Positions 43,941 to 51,999 of a stretch of 64,000 nt of DNA are shown one piece after another; positions within the stretch are counted from its first letter, which is position 1, and the number at the start of each line of letters is the position of its first letter. Position numbers and translations under genes: made by a program. This DNA is from DATFYM01 sp035315065 (GTDB taxonomy: Bacteria; Acidobacteriota; Terriglobia; UBA7540): the NCBI GenBank assembly GCA_035315065.1, contig DATFYM010000125.1, positions 1-64,000 on the forward strand. The letters run 5' to 3'. A model generated the notes under the pieces. That model did no database searches. It was not told the DNA's origin and worked only from the letters and a program-made list of their open reading frames with translations.

Positions 43941-46697
43941 CTAAGAAGCCGTGCTTTGAAGCAGGGATAACTGGTCATCCTTCCTCAGCGTCATCTCATT
44001 CTCGAATAAGAATGTCGTCTCGTTTCCGACGCGGCGCAGTTGGTGCTTCACCAGTTCCGGCCCGAGTTTGGCCTTTGAGGCGCCGCCGCGGCCCTTTCCC
44101 CCCACCAGAGTCACCGAGCGGCACGGCAACTCGCCCTCGACCACCGACAAGGTGAACGACATGCTTCCCTTGCCGGCCGTTTGCGAAAAAGTGCCCCAGG
44201 CCGCGGCCGTCGACCAGAAGGAGGAGAACTTTTCCGGGTTGATACGCGGCTGGGCGGTGACGTTCCTTTCGGCGCCGTGGTAGCGGAAGCCGCTGAGGGC
44301 CAGGATTGGCGACCAACTCGCCAGCGGGCGGGCGTAGTGGTACCCGCACTCGGGCTCGTCCCACGCATTCCTTCTCTCGCCGTCATAGCGGCGGCGAACG
44401 GCCTCGATCAATTCCAGTCCCTCCGCCGTCATTCCCACGTAGAGCATGAGGGCCGCGGTGGAGTACTCGTGGCCGGTCCAGACCTCGGCGAAGTAGGGGA
44501 AGGGAGTCTCCGGCCTTTTGCCGCGGCCGTAGTCGCAGATCAGAAGTCCGGCCTCATCGTTGAGGGCGTAAGTTCGCTGCACCGACGCGTGCTCCGCGAG
44601 GGAGCGCTTGAAATTGTACTTGTAGATCGATTCGAGCGTCTTGCGAATGTGATCGCGGTCGAGTAACAAGCCGAGCCCGGCGATCATGGCGGAGTATTGC
44701 CCGACGAGTTGGTCCGCCAGGCAACCGTCGCCCAACTGGAAGGTGGGGTGTTCCGTATCGGCTGAGCCCATGCCGGCGCTGAGCCCTTTGGCGATTTGAT
44801 CGGGCGGGATCGAGCCGATCTTCTGAATGTAGAACTCGCCGTTGAACAGGTTGGCGTCGATCCACGCGCTGCCTTGCTGGAACAGGCGCTGGTAGGCATC
44901 GGCGGAAGCGGTGTCGCCCACCGCGCGCGCCATTTCTTCGCCCGCCCGCAGCGCGCCGAGGTACCAGACGCCGCACAGGGGGTTGGGGCCGACGAACTCC
45001 ACGTCGTAGGTGTTGTGCTGGACGCCTTCCATCACGCCGTCGCGATTGGCGTCCCAGCCGCCGGCGATCCAGGCGAATTCGAGAGCGCGCTTGGCGGTGG
45101 GCCACAAGCGGCGAAGCCACTCGTTGTCGCCGGAGAGGCGCCAGTCGAGGTACAGCTTCATGATGGTGCCCATCTGCCCGTCAGCCGCTGCGTGGCCCCA
45201 GTAATCGATGCCGCCGGGCAGAAGCTCGCGGAAGTCCATCCGGCCTTCCGGATCGGTCAGAAACCCGAACTGGCGCTCGCGCCGTGAACGCGAAAGGCTG
45301 GGGAAAACGTGGTTTGTGGCGGCCTCGTAGTTCCACACGTGGGTGCAGCTTCCAAAGCAGCATCCGGAGTGCTCGTTGCAGCCTTCGAAACCGTGGAATA
45401 CGCTGTCGGCGGTGCGGAAGCAGGTGGGCGAGACAAAGGTGGAAAGATTGGCCATCGCCGCGTCTTTCACGGCTCCAGGCAGCGTGGTCTCGCGCATCGC
45501 CTCGACGAATTGCCGGGTTCGCGCCTCGAGGTTCGGCAAGCGCTGGGCAGCGTACTCGGCCGCCTTCCAGGCGTCGCTGAAACGCGTGCAGTAGTAGTTG
45601 CCGATGAGGTCGTCCTCGTGACCCTTCGGCGCGGTCCAGCCGCAGCGCTTGGGCGTGCGATTGGGAAAATGCCAACTCAGCAGGAAGGTGAACTCCGCCG
45701 TGCCGCGCGCCGCGATCTCGCGCCGGAGACAAAGAGCGCCCACGGGGCCGCGCGTCGGCGCTTCGGGTCCCAATTCGCCGTCGGCGGAGAAGTCGTCCCA
45801 GAAAAGTAGGGGGCCTTCCCACCAGGTGACGCTGGGCCACCCGCGCAGGTAAGTCACCTTGCCTGATCCCGCTCCCAGCACGGCGAGCGCGAAGCTTCCC
45901 GCCGCGGGGTCCTTGGCGGCGAGGAAAGGGTTCCGCATCAGCAGACCTTCGAAGCCGTTGCCTTGACGGTACTCGTTGGCGCGCCCCTGGTCGCCCACCG
46001 GGTTCTCAATGGAGAAAGCGATGGAGACTTTGGTCTTCGAAGCGGCGGGATTCGAGACGTGATACCGCAGCACGGCGACGGGCAAGCCCGAATCGTCGGC
46101 GTCGAGGGGAATGAAGGGCGTGAACGCTTCCAGGCTGATTTGCACGGGAAGGTCCGGGTCGTCGAAATCGACCTTGGCCAGCGGGAACTCACCCGTGAAA
46201 GTGGAGGAGGCGAGGCGAGGCAGTCCGGGGACGTTCGCCGAGCCGAGACCCGACGATCCCTCGTAAGGAGGCATGAATCGCGCTTCCAGCACGCGAGCGA
46301 TCGGTTTGCGCTTCTTGCCCTCGACCCATATCGAGGGGAACGCGTATTCGGGAGAGTTCCCTTTGTCGGGCCGGTTGAAGATCCACCACTCCGTCAGTTG
46401 GCCGCGGCCTCCGAGGGCGATGCTGCCCGCGCCCACCCCGCCGAGAGGGAAAGCCAGCATCTTGCGGTGGGCGCCCGTGAAGACACGAGGATAGTCGATG
46501 GGCGCATGCGGTGTGGCCGCCGCCGTCGCCAAGGGACTCGAGGGAGTTGTTCCCGCCGGCCGAGCTGCGGTTTTTTGTGACTCTTGACCGCGCGCCACGC
46601 TTGCCGGGAGCGCCAGCGCCCCAGCGCCGAGCGTGATCGTCTTTAGAAATTTCCTCCTTCCGCGCTTGCGACCGTTCTTCTTGATAGAGTTCGACAT
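43941..46697 (-). CDS. GH116-type glycoside hydrolase (GBA2-like), Tat-exported
   Basis: 918 residues from ATG 46697 after AGGAGGG. The twin-arginine signal RRKFLKTITLGAGALALP predicts export folded. The N-terminal beta-sandwich domain (about 60-330) begins GGVGAGSIALGGRGQLTEWWIFNRPDKG. The (alpha/alpha)6 domain follows, with the likely nucleophile Glu in CTHVWNYEAA and the acid/base Asp in HNTYDVEFVGPN, placed by analogy with archaeal and bacterial GH116. Beta-glucosidase, beta-xylosidase or glucosylceramidase activity is possible. Beside a GH20-like gene. Confidence 0.8.
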   Translation of the reverse strand: MSNSIKKNGRKRGRRKFLKTITLGAGALALPASVARGQESQKTAARPAGTTPSSPLATAAATPHAPIDYPRVFTGAHRKMLAFPLGGVGAGSIALGGRGQLTEWWIFNRPDKGNSPEYAFPSIWVEGKKRKPIARVLEARFMPPYEGSSGLGSANVPGLPRLASSTFTGEFPLAKVDFDDPDLPVQISLEAFTPFIPLDADDSGLPVAVLRYHVSNPAASKTKVSIAFSIENPVGDQGRANEYRQGNGFEGLLMRNPFLAAKDPAAGSFALAVLGAGSGKVTYLRGWPSVTWWEGPLLFWDDFSADGELGPEAPTRGPVGALCLRREIAARGTAEFTFLLSWHFPNRTPKRCGWTAPKGHEDDLIGNYYCTRFSDAWKAAEYAAQRLPNLEARTRQFVEAMRETTLPGAVKDAAMANLSTFVSPTCFRTADSVFHGFEGCNEHSGCCFGSCTHVWNYEAATNHVFPSLSRSRRERQFGFLTDPEGRMDFRELLPGGIDYWGHAAADGQMGTIMKLYLDWRLSGDNEWLRRLWPTAKRALEFAWIAGGWDANRDGVMEGVQHNTYDVEFVGPNPLCGVWYLGALRAGEEMARAVGDTASADAYQRLFQQGSAWIDANLFNGEFYIQKIGSIPPDQIAKGLSAGMGSADTEHPTFQLGDGCLADQLVGQYSAMIAGLGLLLDRDHIRKTLESIYKYNFKRSLAEHASVQRTYALNDEAGLLICDYGRGKRPETPFPYFAEVWTGHEYSTAALMLYVGMTAEGLELIEAVRRRYDGERRNAWDEPECGYHYARPLASWSPILALSGFRYHGAERNVTAQPRINPEKFSSFWSTAAAWGTFSQTAGKGSMSFTLSVVEGELPCRSVTLVGGKGRGGASKAKLGPELVKHQLRRVGNETTFLFENEMTLRKDDQLSLLQSTAS

Positions 46698-46724
46698 GGC
46701 TTGTGACCCTCCTATAGTCGCGCG

Positions 46725-46890
46725 GGGTTCGGGATTTGGGGTTTGGGGAGGACAACGGGATTCGGAGTTCGGGTTTCGCAGAGAAACTTCCAAACCTCCG
46801 CTCTTCTCTGCGAACCCCGAAACCCGAAGCCCGGTTCTCCTCCCGAGCCCCGAATCCCGAACCCGCTTATATCGTCACCGTATTTGTGAA
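46725..46890. repeat. GGGTTCG-type element with conserved 18-bp right end
   Basis: Left arm 46727-46777 (GGGTTCGGGATTTGGGGTTT), inner stem TTCGCAGAG/TCTCTGCGAA, right arm 46815-46865. The end 46873-46890 (CGTCACCGTATTTGTGAA) is the exact reverse complement of the left end of the element at 49885. The left end is missing, replaced by the ribosome site of the GH116 gene. Confidence 0.8.
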
Positions 46891-46898
46891 GTCCGGCA

Positions 46899-47975
46899 TT
46901 AAGGTGCGGCGCGAATCGCACGGAACAACGCTTTGAAAGTAGAAGCTGCCTCCATGCTCGAGGGCTGGGCCGACGGGTCGCCGTTGTACGCCTTAATGAA
47001 GTCTGCGGCACTACCCCAGTTGGTTTGCAGCACGCCCAGCATCCGGGAGGTGATGGTTTCGTTGGCGTGCGCGCGGACGGACCGGATCAAGTCCAGCTCA
47101 CCCAGAGCGACGTCCGTCTTGCGCCACGGCGCGGACAACACCCGAAATCCCTCGGCGGCGAAAAACGCGGACGTGGGAGGGACGAAATCATAGTGCCAGT
47201 CGCAGATGACGATGTCGCGAGGGATCATGTTAATGGCCCACGCGGTTCCGTTCTGGCTCCCTTCCCACTCGCCCACACCGGTGACGCTGCCGTCGAGCAG
47301 CCGGTCGCCCCACATCCACATCTCCCGGTGAGTCCCGGCCAGGTGATCGTGAAGGGTTCGCACTTCCTGGGCGAAGAGTTCGGCCCGGTTGCGGCTTCCG
47401 CAGCGCGGACAATCAGGGTCGGCGAGGATGAACACCTCGTCCATGCCTACATGGACCGCGTCGGTTTCACAGGCGTCGGCCAGTTCATCCACCAGGTCGA
47501 ACACCACTTTATGGAGGGCCGGGTGAAGGGGGCAGTAGCTCCGGCAATAGATGCCCTGATTCGCAGGATACCTTCCCGGCGTCTCATCGAACTCGGGGTG
47601 CGCTCGCAGCAGACCGAAGGTCTGCGCCGCCCAGGATTGATGCCCCAGCAGGTTGACCAGCGGAATCAGGCGTACTCCCGCAGCTCGGCAGGCTGCCACG
47701 AGGGCTTTGACGTCCGCTTTCGAGAGGGCGTCGGCGTCGACAACTTCAGGGTGGGTGGTGTATTGATAGCGATAATCGAACTCCATCACCAGGACGTTGA
47801 CGCCTTCCTGAGGCAAGGCCTCTTGAATGAAGCGAACGGTCAAGGGGATTTCGCCCGGCTTGGGCGCGCTCATGTGCAGACCTCTAACCGGAATGGGGGA
47901 TGCGGCCAGGCCGGCCGAAGCCGCCAGAATCGAAACCATCCCCGACATCACGGTGCGAATCAACCAACTCTTCAT
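46899..47975 (-). CDS. GH20-like beta-hexosaminidase family protein, secreted
   Basis: 358 residues from ATG 47975 after GAGGTG. Signal peptide (VMSGMVSILAASAGLAAS). A TIM barrel with the GH20 catalytic Asp-Glu pair in VHVGMDEVF and PLVNLLGHQSWA before it. CPLHPALHKVV and Cys residues (CPRCGS) suggest disulfides or metal. Shorter than classic hexosaminidases, so it may act on another N-acetyl or aryl sugar. Confidence 0.7.
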   Translation of the reverse strand: MKSWLIRTVMSGMVSILAASAGLAASPIPVRGLHMSAPKPGEIPLTVRFIQEALPQEGVNVLVMEFDYRYQYTTHPEVVDADALSKADVKALVAACRAAGVRLIPLVNLLGHQSWAAQTFGLLRAHPEFDETPGRYPANQGIYCRSYCPLHPALHKVVFDLVDELADACETDAVHVGMDEVFILADPDCPRCGSRNRAELFAQEVRTLHDHLAGTHREMWMWGDRLLDGSVTGVGEWEGSQNGTAWAINMIPRDIVICDWHYDFVPPTSAFFAAEGFRVLSAPWRKTDVALGELDLIRSVRAHANETITSRMLGVLQTNWGSAADFIKAYNGDPSAQPSSMEAASTFKALFRAIRAAP

Positions 47976-48118
47976 TGCGGCACCTCGATCCGATCGACTC
48001 CTCGCCAAGCTGGTGATGATATCCGGCGTCGACGCGTTCGACAAGCATTAACGGGCCCGCTCCTAGGTAACACTCCTTTTGTCTTCCCAGAGAAAGTCCA
48101 GACTGGAGGTCATTGGCA

Positions 48119-48292
48119 AAAGAATAGAATCCACAGATTACGGAGATTTCTCAGATTGAGGAAAAGAGAGACAGACCGCGCCTCGACGTTGTCACAACTG
48201 AAAAGCAAAAAAGGCACTTGGGTGGTTTGTTCGCTGAGGAGGCTCTCTTCTATTAATCCGTGAAATCTGCGTAATCTGTGGATTCTCGTTCT
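48119..48292. repeat. Inverted 9-nt-word element, ATCTGTGGA/CAGATTACG type
   Basis: Left arm 48126-48158 (GAATCCACAGATTACGGAGA) and right arm 48255-48288 (TCTGCGTAATCTGTGGATTC) with 9-nt period. Confidence 0.7.
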
Positions 48293-48328
48293 TTCCCAAA
48301 TGAGACCACTACCGAGGCTGCATTTACC

Positions 48329-48357
48329 TTGACACGGTGCGGGGCCAACCTTAGAAT
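48329..48357 (+). promoter_or_regulatory. Sigma-70 promoter
   Basis: TTGACA (48329-48334), a 17-nt spacer and TAGAAT (48352-48357), followed after 18 nt by GAGGTG and the TTG start at 48393. Confidence 0.7.
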
Positions 48358-48392
48358 GCGAATCGGGGGCGAACCAAGAGACGAGGTGAAAG

Positions 48393-48695
48393 TTGGAGAT
48401 CGACGACAACTTCAAACGCCTCATCAACGAACTGGGGCACGCCATCAATGAGTCGCTGTCGGAATCAGAGGCGATTTCCGAAGTGATGGCCAGGATTCGC
48501 GCCGCCGGCTACGACCTGTTCCTGATTCTCGAAGTCACGGTCGGATTCAACAAGAAGGGCGAGTCAAACCTGGTCCACAGGCAGAAGTTCGATCCCGACG
48601 AGCACGGCAACTCGACCTTCGAGTTGACGAGCCAGGACGCCCAGTTCCTTCGGGGACTGAAGATCGCCGTGGACAGCGACAAGGAAGAACCGTAG
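48393..48695 (+). CDS. Small hypothetical protein, 100 residues
   Basis: TTG start at 48393 behind GAGGTG and a strong promoter, so very likely expressed. Acidic and probably alpha/beta: helix DNFKRLINELGHAINESL, then YDLFLILEVTVGF strands and FELTSQDAQFLRGLKIAVD. I do not recognise the family. Confidence 0.65.
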   Translation: MEIDDNFKRLINELGHAINESLSESEAISEVMARIRAAGYDLFLILEVTVGFNKKGESNLVHRQKFDPDEHGNSTFELTSQDAQFLRGLKIAVDSDKEEP

Positions 48696-48728
48696 TTTTC
48701 TTTAGCGTTGAATCCCTGACAAGGCGAA

Positions 48729-48856
48729 GAATTGACGATTGCAGATTGACGATTGACGATTGAAAGAGAAGAAGCACGCCGCACCACTTCCAGTAGGCCC
48801 CCGACGACAATCGTCAGTGTTCTCTTTGAATCGGCAATCTGCAATCGTCAATTCTT
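48729..48856. repeat. Inverted heptamer element, TTGACGA/TTGCAGA type
   Basis: Left arm 48732-48765 (TTGACGATTGCAGATTGACG) and right arm 48830-48854 (CGGCAATCTGCAATCGTCAA). Same words as at 22362 and 58934. Confidence 0.75.
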
Positions 48857-48934
48857 TTGAAGGGCAAGGCTATCTTCCCGCCTTCCTTCCTCCGCCTGCT
48901 TGACACGCCTGACCCCAGGGAATACGATGATGCC

Positions 48935-49762
48935 ATGCCCGGTGTTGACGTTCGTATTCCGGCCGTTGCGGGCCAGTTCTACCCTGCCGATCCCGAGACG
49001 CTGACTCGCGACCTTGCTACGTATCTGGCCCCCGCGGCGACCGAGGCCGAGAAGTTCCACGACGCCATCGGTTGCATCGTGCCGCACGCCGGCTACATGT
49101 ACTCCGGACACGTGGCGGGCGCCGTCTACCGTCGCCTGCCGGCGCGCTCTAGCTACATCGTCCTGGGACCCAATCACTACGGGCGGGGAGTGCCGCTGGC
49201 GGTGATGTCGCACGGCTCCTGGCGGACGCCCCTCGGCGAGGTGGCGATCGACCAGGCCCTGGCGCGCAGCGTGTGCCAGGCTTGCCACCTGATCGAGGAA
49301 GACGCGCGGGCCCATGAGGAGGAGCACTCGCTGGAAGTCCAGGTGCCCTTTCTCGAAGCCTCGGGGGAGCCGTTTACCATGGTGCCGATTGCGGTCGGGG
49401 TGGGTGCGTACGCGCCGCTAGAAGCGCTCGGCCGCGGCCTGGCCCAGGCGGTGCGCGAGGCCCCGCAACCTGTCCTCATCGTCGCCTCGAGCGACATGAA
49501 CCACTACGAGCCGGATGGCGTCACCCGCGTCAAGGACCGCCACGCCATCGAAAGGATCCTGGCACTCGATCCTCAGGGGCTCTATGAAGTGAGGCGGCGC
49601 GAGAGCATTTCCATGTGCGGATACGGTCCCGTCATTGCTCTTCTGACGGCCGCCAAGGAGTTGGGGGCCACCCGCGCCGAGCTGGTGAAGTATGCGACGT
49701 CAGCCGACGCGGGCGGGAGCCGCGAGCGCGTGGTGGGCTATGCAGGTATCGTGATCGGGTGA
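48935..49762 (+). CDS. MEMO1-family protein (AmmeMemoRadiSam system protein B-like)
   Basis: 275 residues from ATG 48935. A TTG at 48857 is an alternative start. Family features: AGQFYPADPETL, VPHAGYMYSGHVAG, the ASSDMNHYEP motif and SMCGYGPV. It belongs to the dioxygenase-related MEMO family, often found with AMMECR1 and a radical SAM protein. Neither partner is beside it here. Function unknown. Confidence 0.85.
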   Translation: MPGVDVRIPAVAGQFYPADPETLTRDLATYLAPAATEAEKFHDAIGCIVPHAGYMYSGHVAGAVYRRLPARSSYIVLGPNHYGRGVPLAVMSHGSWRTPLGEVAIDQALARSVCQACHLIEEDARAHEEEHSLEVQVPFLEASGEPFTMVPIAVGVGAYAPLEALGRGLAQAVREAPQPVLIVASSDMNHYEPDGVTRVKDRHAIERILALDPQGLYEVRRRESISMCGYGPVIALLTAAKELGATRAELVKYATSADAGGSRERVVGYAGIVIG

Positions 49763-49763
49763 G

Positions 49764-49880
49764 AAGAAGTCGAAAAGTCGAAGGTTGAAGGTCAAACAAT
49801 CCAAGACCCTGCCATCACCAACGCGCTCTTTCTTCGCCTTGAACCTTCAACCCTCAACCTTCGACTAGTTTTCGACGGCT
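49764..49880. repeat. Inverted heptamer element, GTCGAAA/GGTTGAA type
   Basis: Left arm 49767-49795 (AAGTCGAAGGTTGAAGGTCA) and right arm 49838-49866 (CCTTGAACCTTCAACCCTCA). Confidence 0.75.
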
Positions 49881-49884
49881 CAGT

Positions 49885-50038
49885 GGTACATTTCACAAAT
49901 ACGGTGACGATGCACGCGGGGTTCGGGATTGGGGGTTCGGGGTTCGCAGAACAAACTCCCGAACCGCAATCTTCCTCCGCGAATCCCGAACCCCGAATCC
50001 CGAACCCCGGAATACGTCACCGTAATTGTGAAATACCA
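49885..50038. mobile_element. Complete GGGTTCG-type element with terminal inverted repeats
   Basis: Termini 49892-49910 (TTTCACAAATACGGTGACG) and 50015-50033 are inverted repeats matching at 18 of 19 positions. TGGTA/TACCA lie just outside. Inside are GGGTTCG/GGATTCG words, the TTCGCAGA-like inner stem and complementary CGAACCC words. At about 150 bp without a gene it resembles a MITE. The right end abuts the stop codon of the FecR gene. Confidence 0.7.
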
Positions 50039-50042
50039 GGAC

Positions 50043-51701
50043 TTAGTGATGTCCGCTGCCACTGCTCGATGAGCTCCCGCCGCCGCTCGACGAGCCACCC
50101 CCGCCGCTGGCGTGGCCACCACCCCCACTATAGCCACCCCCGCCGCTGCTGGCGTGGCTACCACCACCACTACCACCATAGCCGCCGCCCGAGTGGTTGC
50201 TGCCACTGCCACCGCTGGCGCCACGGCCGGAGTTCGAGAAACTGCTGAAGCCGGAACTGCGACCCGATGCCGTGCCACCGCCGCTCCTGGAGGTGGGCAC
50301 TTGACCTGTCGCGCCACCCGACCACCGGGCCGACGGCGCGGGCGCGGCAAAGCCATGCGGCCGGGTCCCGCCTAGGCTGGATTCGCCGCTCGCGGCCACT
50401 TCCCGCCAGTGAGTCGTCGCCGTCGTCGCTCGGGCGGTCGCCGGAGAACCCGGCAACTTGGCCAGGTGCGTCGGCTCGATGTTCAGCTTGGCCACCGCTT
50501 CTCCTCGTTCCTCGTCGAGGTTAACGCCCTTGTAGCCCTCGAGCCGGATGGCCTTCCCTTGCTCAATCACGTTGTTCTTTACCAAGGCGATGCAGGTCCC
50601 CTTGCAACCCACAGGAGCGCCGCCGCGCGGTCCGCCGCGGGGAGGTGCGCCAACAACGGGATGGAGCCGCGGAGGCCGTGGCGACCAACCCGTCCAGCCC
50701 GGCCCCTGGTACCACGTCACCAAGGCGGGCGACCAGTTGTTGCAGCCACCCATTCCCGGCATCCAGAACCAGCCCAAGGTGGGATCGGACAGCCACCCGC
50801 CACAGTGGTAAGGCAACCAGCCCCACGGCTCGGCGCCGATCCAGGTGTAGCCGAAGCTCGGGTACCAAGCCCAGCGCCCCATCGTGTAGGGCGCCCACCC
50901 GTAGGCTACGTCGGGGAACCAGCCGTAGCCGTAGCCGGGGAGGAGCCTCCAGTCGCCGTACTGATAAAGGTCGTTCCATCCGTAGAGACCGCCGTAAGTC
51001 GCGGGGACGGGGCCACCGCCCGCCTGCGCCTGCACGGTATCGCGCTCCGCCACCCACTTGTCCCAATCATCTTCCGTAATGCCCTGGGTTAGGCTGAAGG
51101 GCTGATCCGAGCCCGGCGCGAGGACCAGGACGCCGTTCTTGGCCAGCGAACCGGACCACGATGCGTCCACCGTCCCCAGCGCTCCCCGGAAGACCTCGGC
51201 CCGAAGGCTGGCATCGTCAACGTCGATGCGGAATTCGGACTTGCCGTCGGGCGTGAAGACCGTGCTTCCAGCTTTCACCTCGTAAACATCATCGCCCTCC
51301 GGCCGGACGTGAAACGTAGCGTAGCCGCGCTCCAACGTCATGTGGTTCACCTTGCCGCCGCTCGGCATGAGCGCGAGCTGCGTGAAGACGAGGGTCGAAA
51401 GCTGGCCAATCCTCGCCGTGGAGCCGTTCTCGAATTCGACCTCCGCAAACCCGTCATCGCCGGTGGATAGCTTCATTCCCTCTTCCAACGGCGTGTTGGC
51501 GGTGGCGGTGGACCAGTCGGTGCTGCCCGACCGCAGAACCGTCACCTTGCCCTCCGCGAAGCTCAGCCGGACTATGCGCACGTGCGAATACTCCGGCGCG
51601 TCCTGGGCAACGCCCATTGCCGGCGCCGCGAGCACAGCCATCGCCGCGCACACCGCCACGCCTGAAATAGCTTCCTTGAAGATTCTCATCGAGAGTTTCA
51701 T
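50043..51701 (-). CDS. Secreted FecR-domain protein with Trp/Tyr-rich middle and Gly/Ser tail
   Basis: 552 residues from ATG 51701 behind AGGAGG. A signal peptide (VAVCAAMAVLAAPAMGVAQ), a FecR-like domain (about 40-190, with GDDGFAEVEFENGSTARIG), then a Trp/Tyr/Gly repeat region (about 225-330, YGWNDLYQYGDW, YGWFPDVAYGWAPY), and a low-complexity Gly/Ser/His tail of about 110 residues. No partner sigma factor or TonB receptor is nearby. A structural envelope role is more likely than signalling. Confidence 0.75.
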   Translation of the reverse strand: MKLSMRIFKEAISGVAVCAAMAVLAAPAMGVAQDAPEYSHVRIVRLSFAEGKVTVLRSGSTDWSTATANTPLEEGMKLSTGDDGFAEVEFENGSTARIGQLSTLVFTQLALMPSGGKVNHMTLERGYATFHVRPEGDDVYEVKAGSTVFTPDGKSEFRIDVDDASLRAEVFRGALGTVDASWSGSLAKNGVLVLAPGSDQPFSLTQGITEDDWDKWVAERDTVQAQAGGGPVPATYGGLYGWNDLYQYGDWRLLPGYGYGWFPDVAYGWAPYTMGRWAWYPSFGYTWIGAEPWGWLPYHCGGWLSDPTLGWFWMPGMGGCNNWSPALVTWYQGPGWTGWSPRPPRLHPVVGAPPRGGPRGGAPVGCKGTCIALVKNNVIEQGKAIRLEGYKGVNLDEERGEAVAKLNIEPTHLAKLPGSPATARATTATTHWREVAASGESSLGGTRPHGFAAPAPSARWSGGATGQVPTSRSGGGTASGRSSGFSSFSNSGRGASGGSGSNHSGGGYGGSGGGSHASSGGGGYSGGGGHASGGGGSSSGGGSSSSSGSGHH

Positions 51702-51795
51702 GGCGATCCTCCTGGCCTTGCTTGGGCCGGGTTCACTGCCAGTATCCTACCACCAACCTAGACGAATTAGCCAGAAGAAAGGTTGCCGCTTTTTC

Positions 51796-51877
51796 CTTAT
51801 TATTAGTTGTCGGTTGTGGGTAGCGCGGGGCGTCTCGCCCGCTATGGCGGGAGCGTCCCGCTCCCGCGCCAAGAAAC
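51796..51877. repeat. GC-rich palindrome cluster
   Basis: GCGCGGGGCGTCTCGCCCGC (51829-51850) followed by GGCGGGAGCGTCCCGCTCCC (51855-51875). Resembles the outer arms of the element at 43767. Preceded by TTGTCGG/TTGTGGG words. Confidence 0.5.
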
Positions 51878-51925
51878 GTCCAACCGCAGTCTGGTACTGC
51901 GCGTCGAAAAAACTCTGAAAAAAAG

Positions 51926-51955
51926 TTGACTTGTGAGGGTTTGGCTGAGTAACAT
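51926..51955 (+). promoter_or_regulatory. Promoter of the ilv genes
   Basis: TTGACT (51926-51931), an 18-nt spacer and TAACAT (51950-51955). The start would fall on the palindrome at 51961-51972. Confidence 0.6.
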
Positions 51956-51960
51956 ACCTG

Positions 51961-51972
51961 CCGACCGGTCGG
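51961..51972. promoter_or_regulatory. Palindromic operator candidate
   Basis: Perfect 12-bp palindrome CCGACCGGTCGG centred at the expected transcription start of ilvB. The shape resembles TetR-family operators, so a repressor controlling branched-chain synthesis is plausible. Confidence 0.5.
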
Positions 51973-51999
51973 TATTGGGCCTAAAGCGAAGCCGAACTT

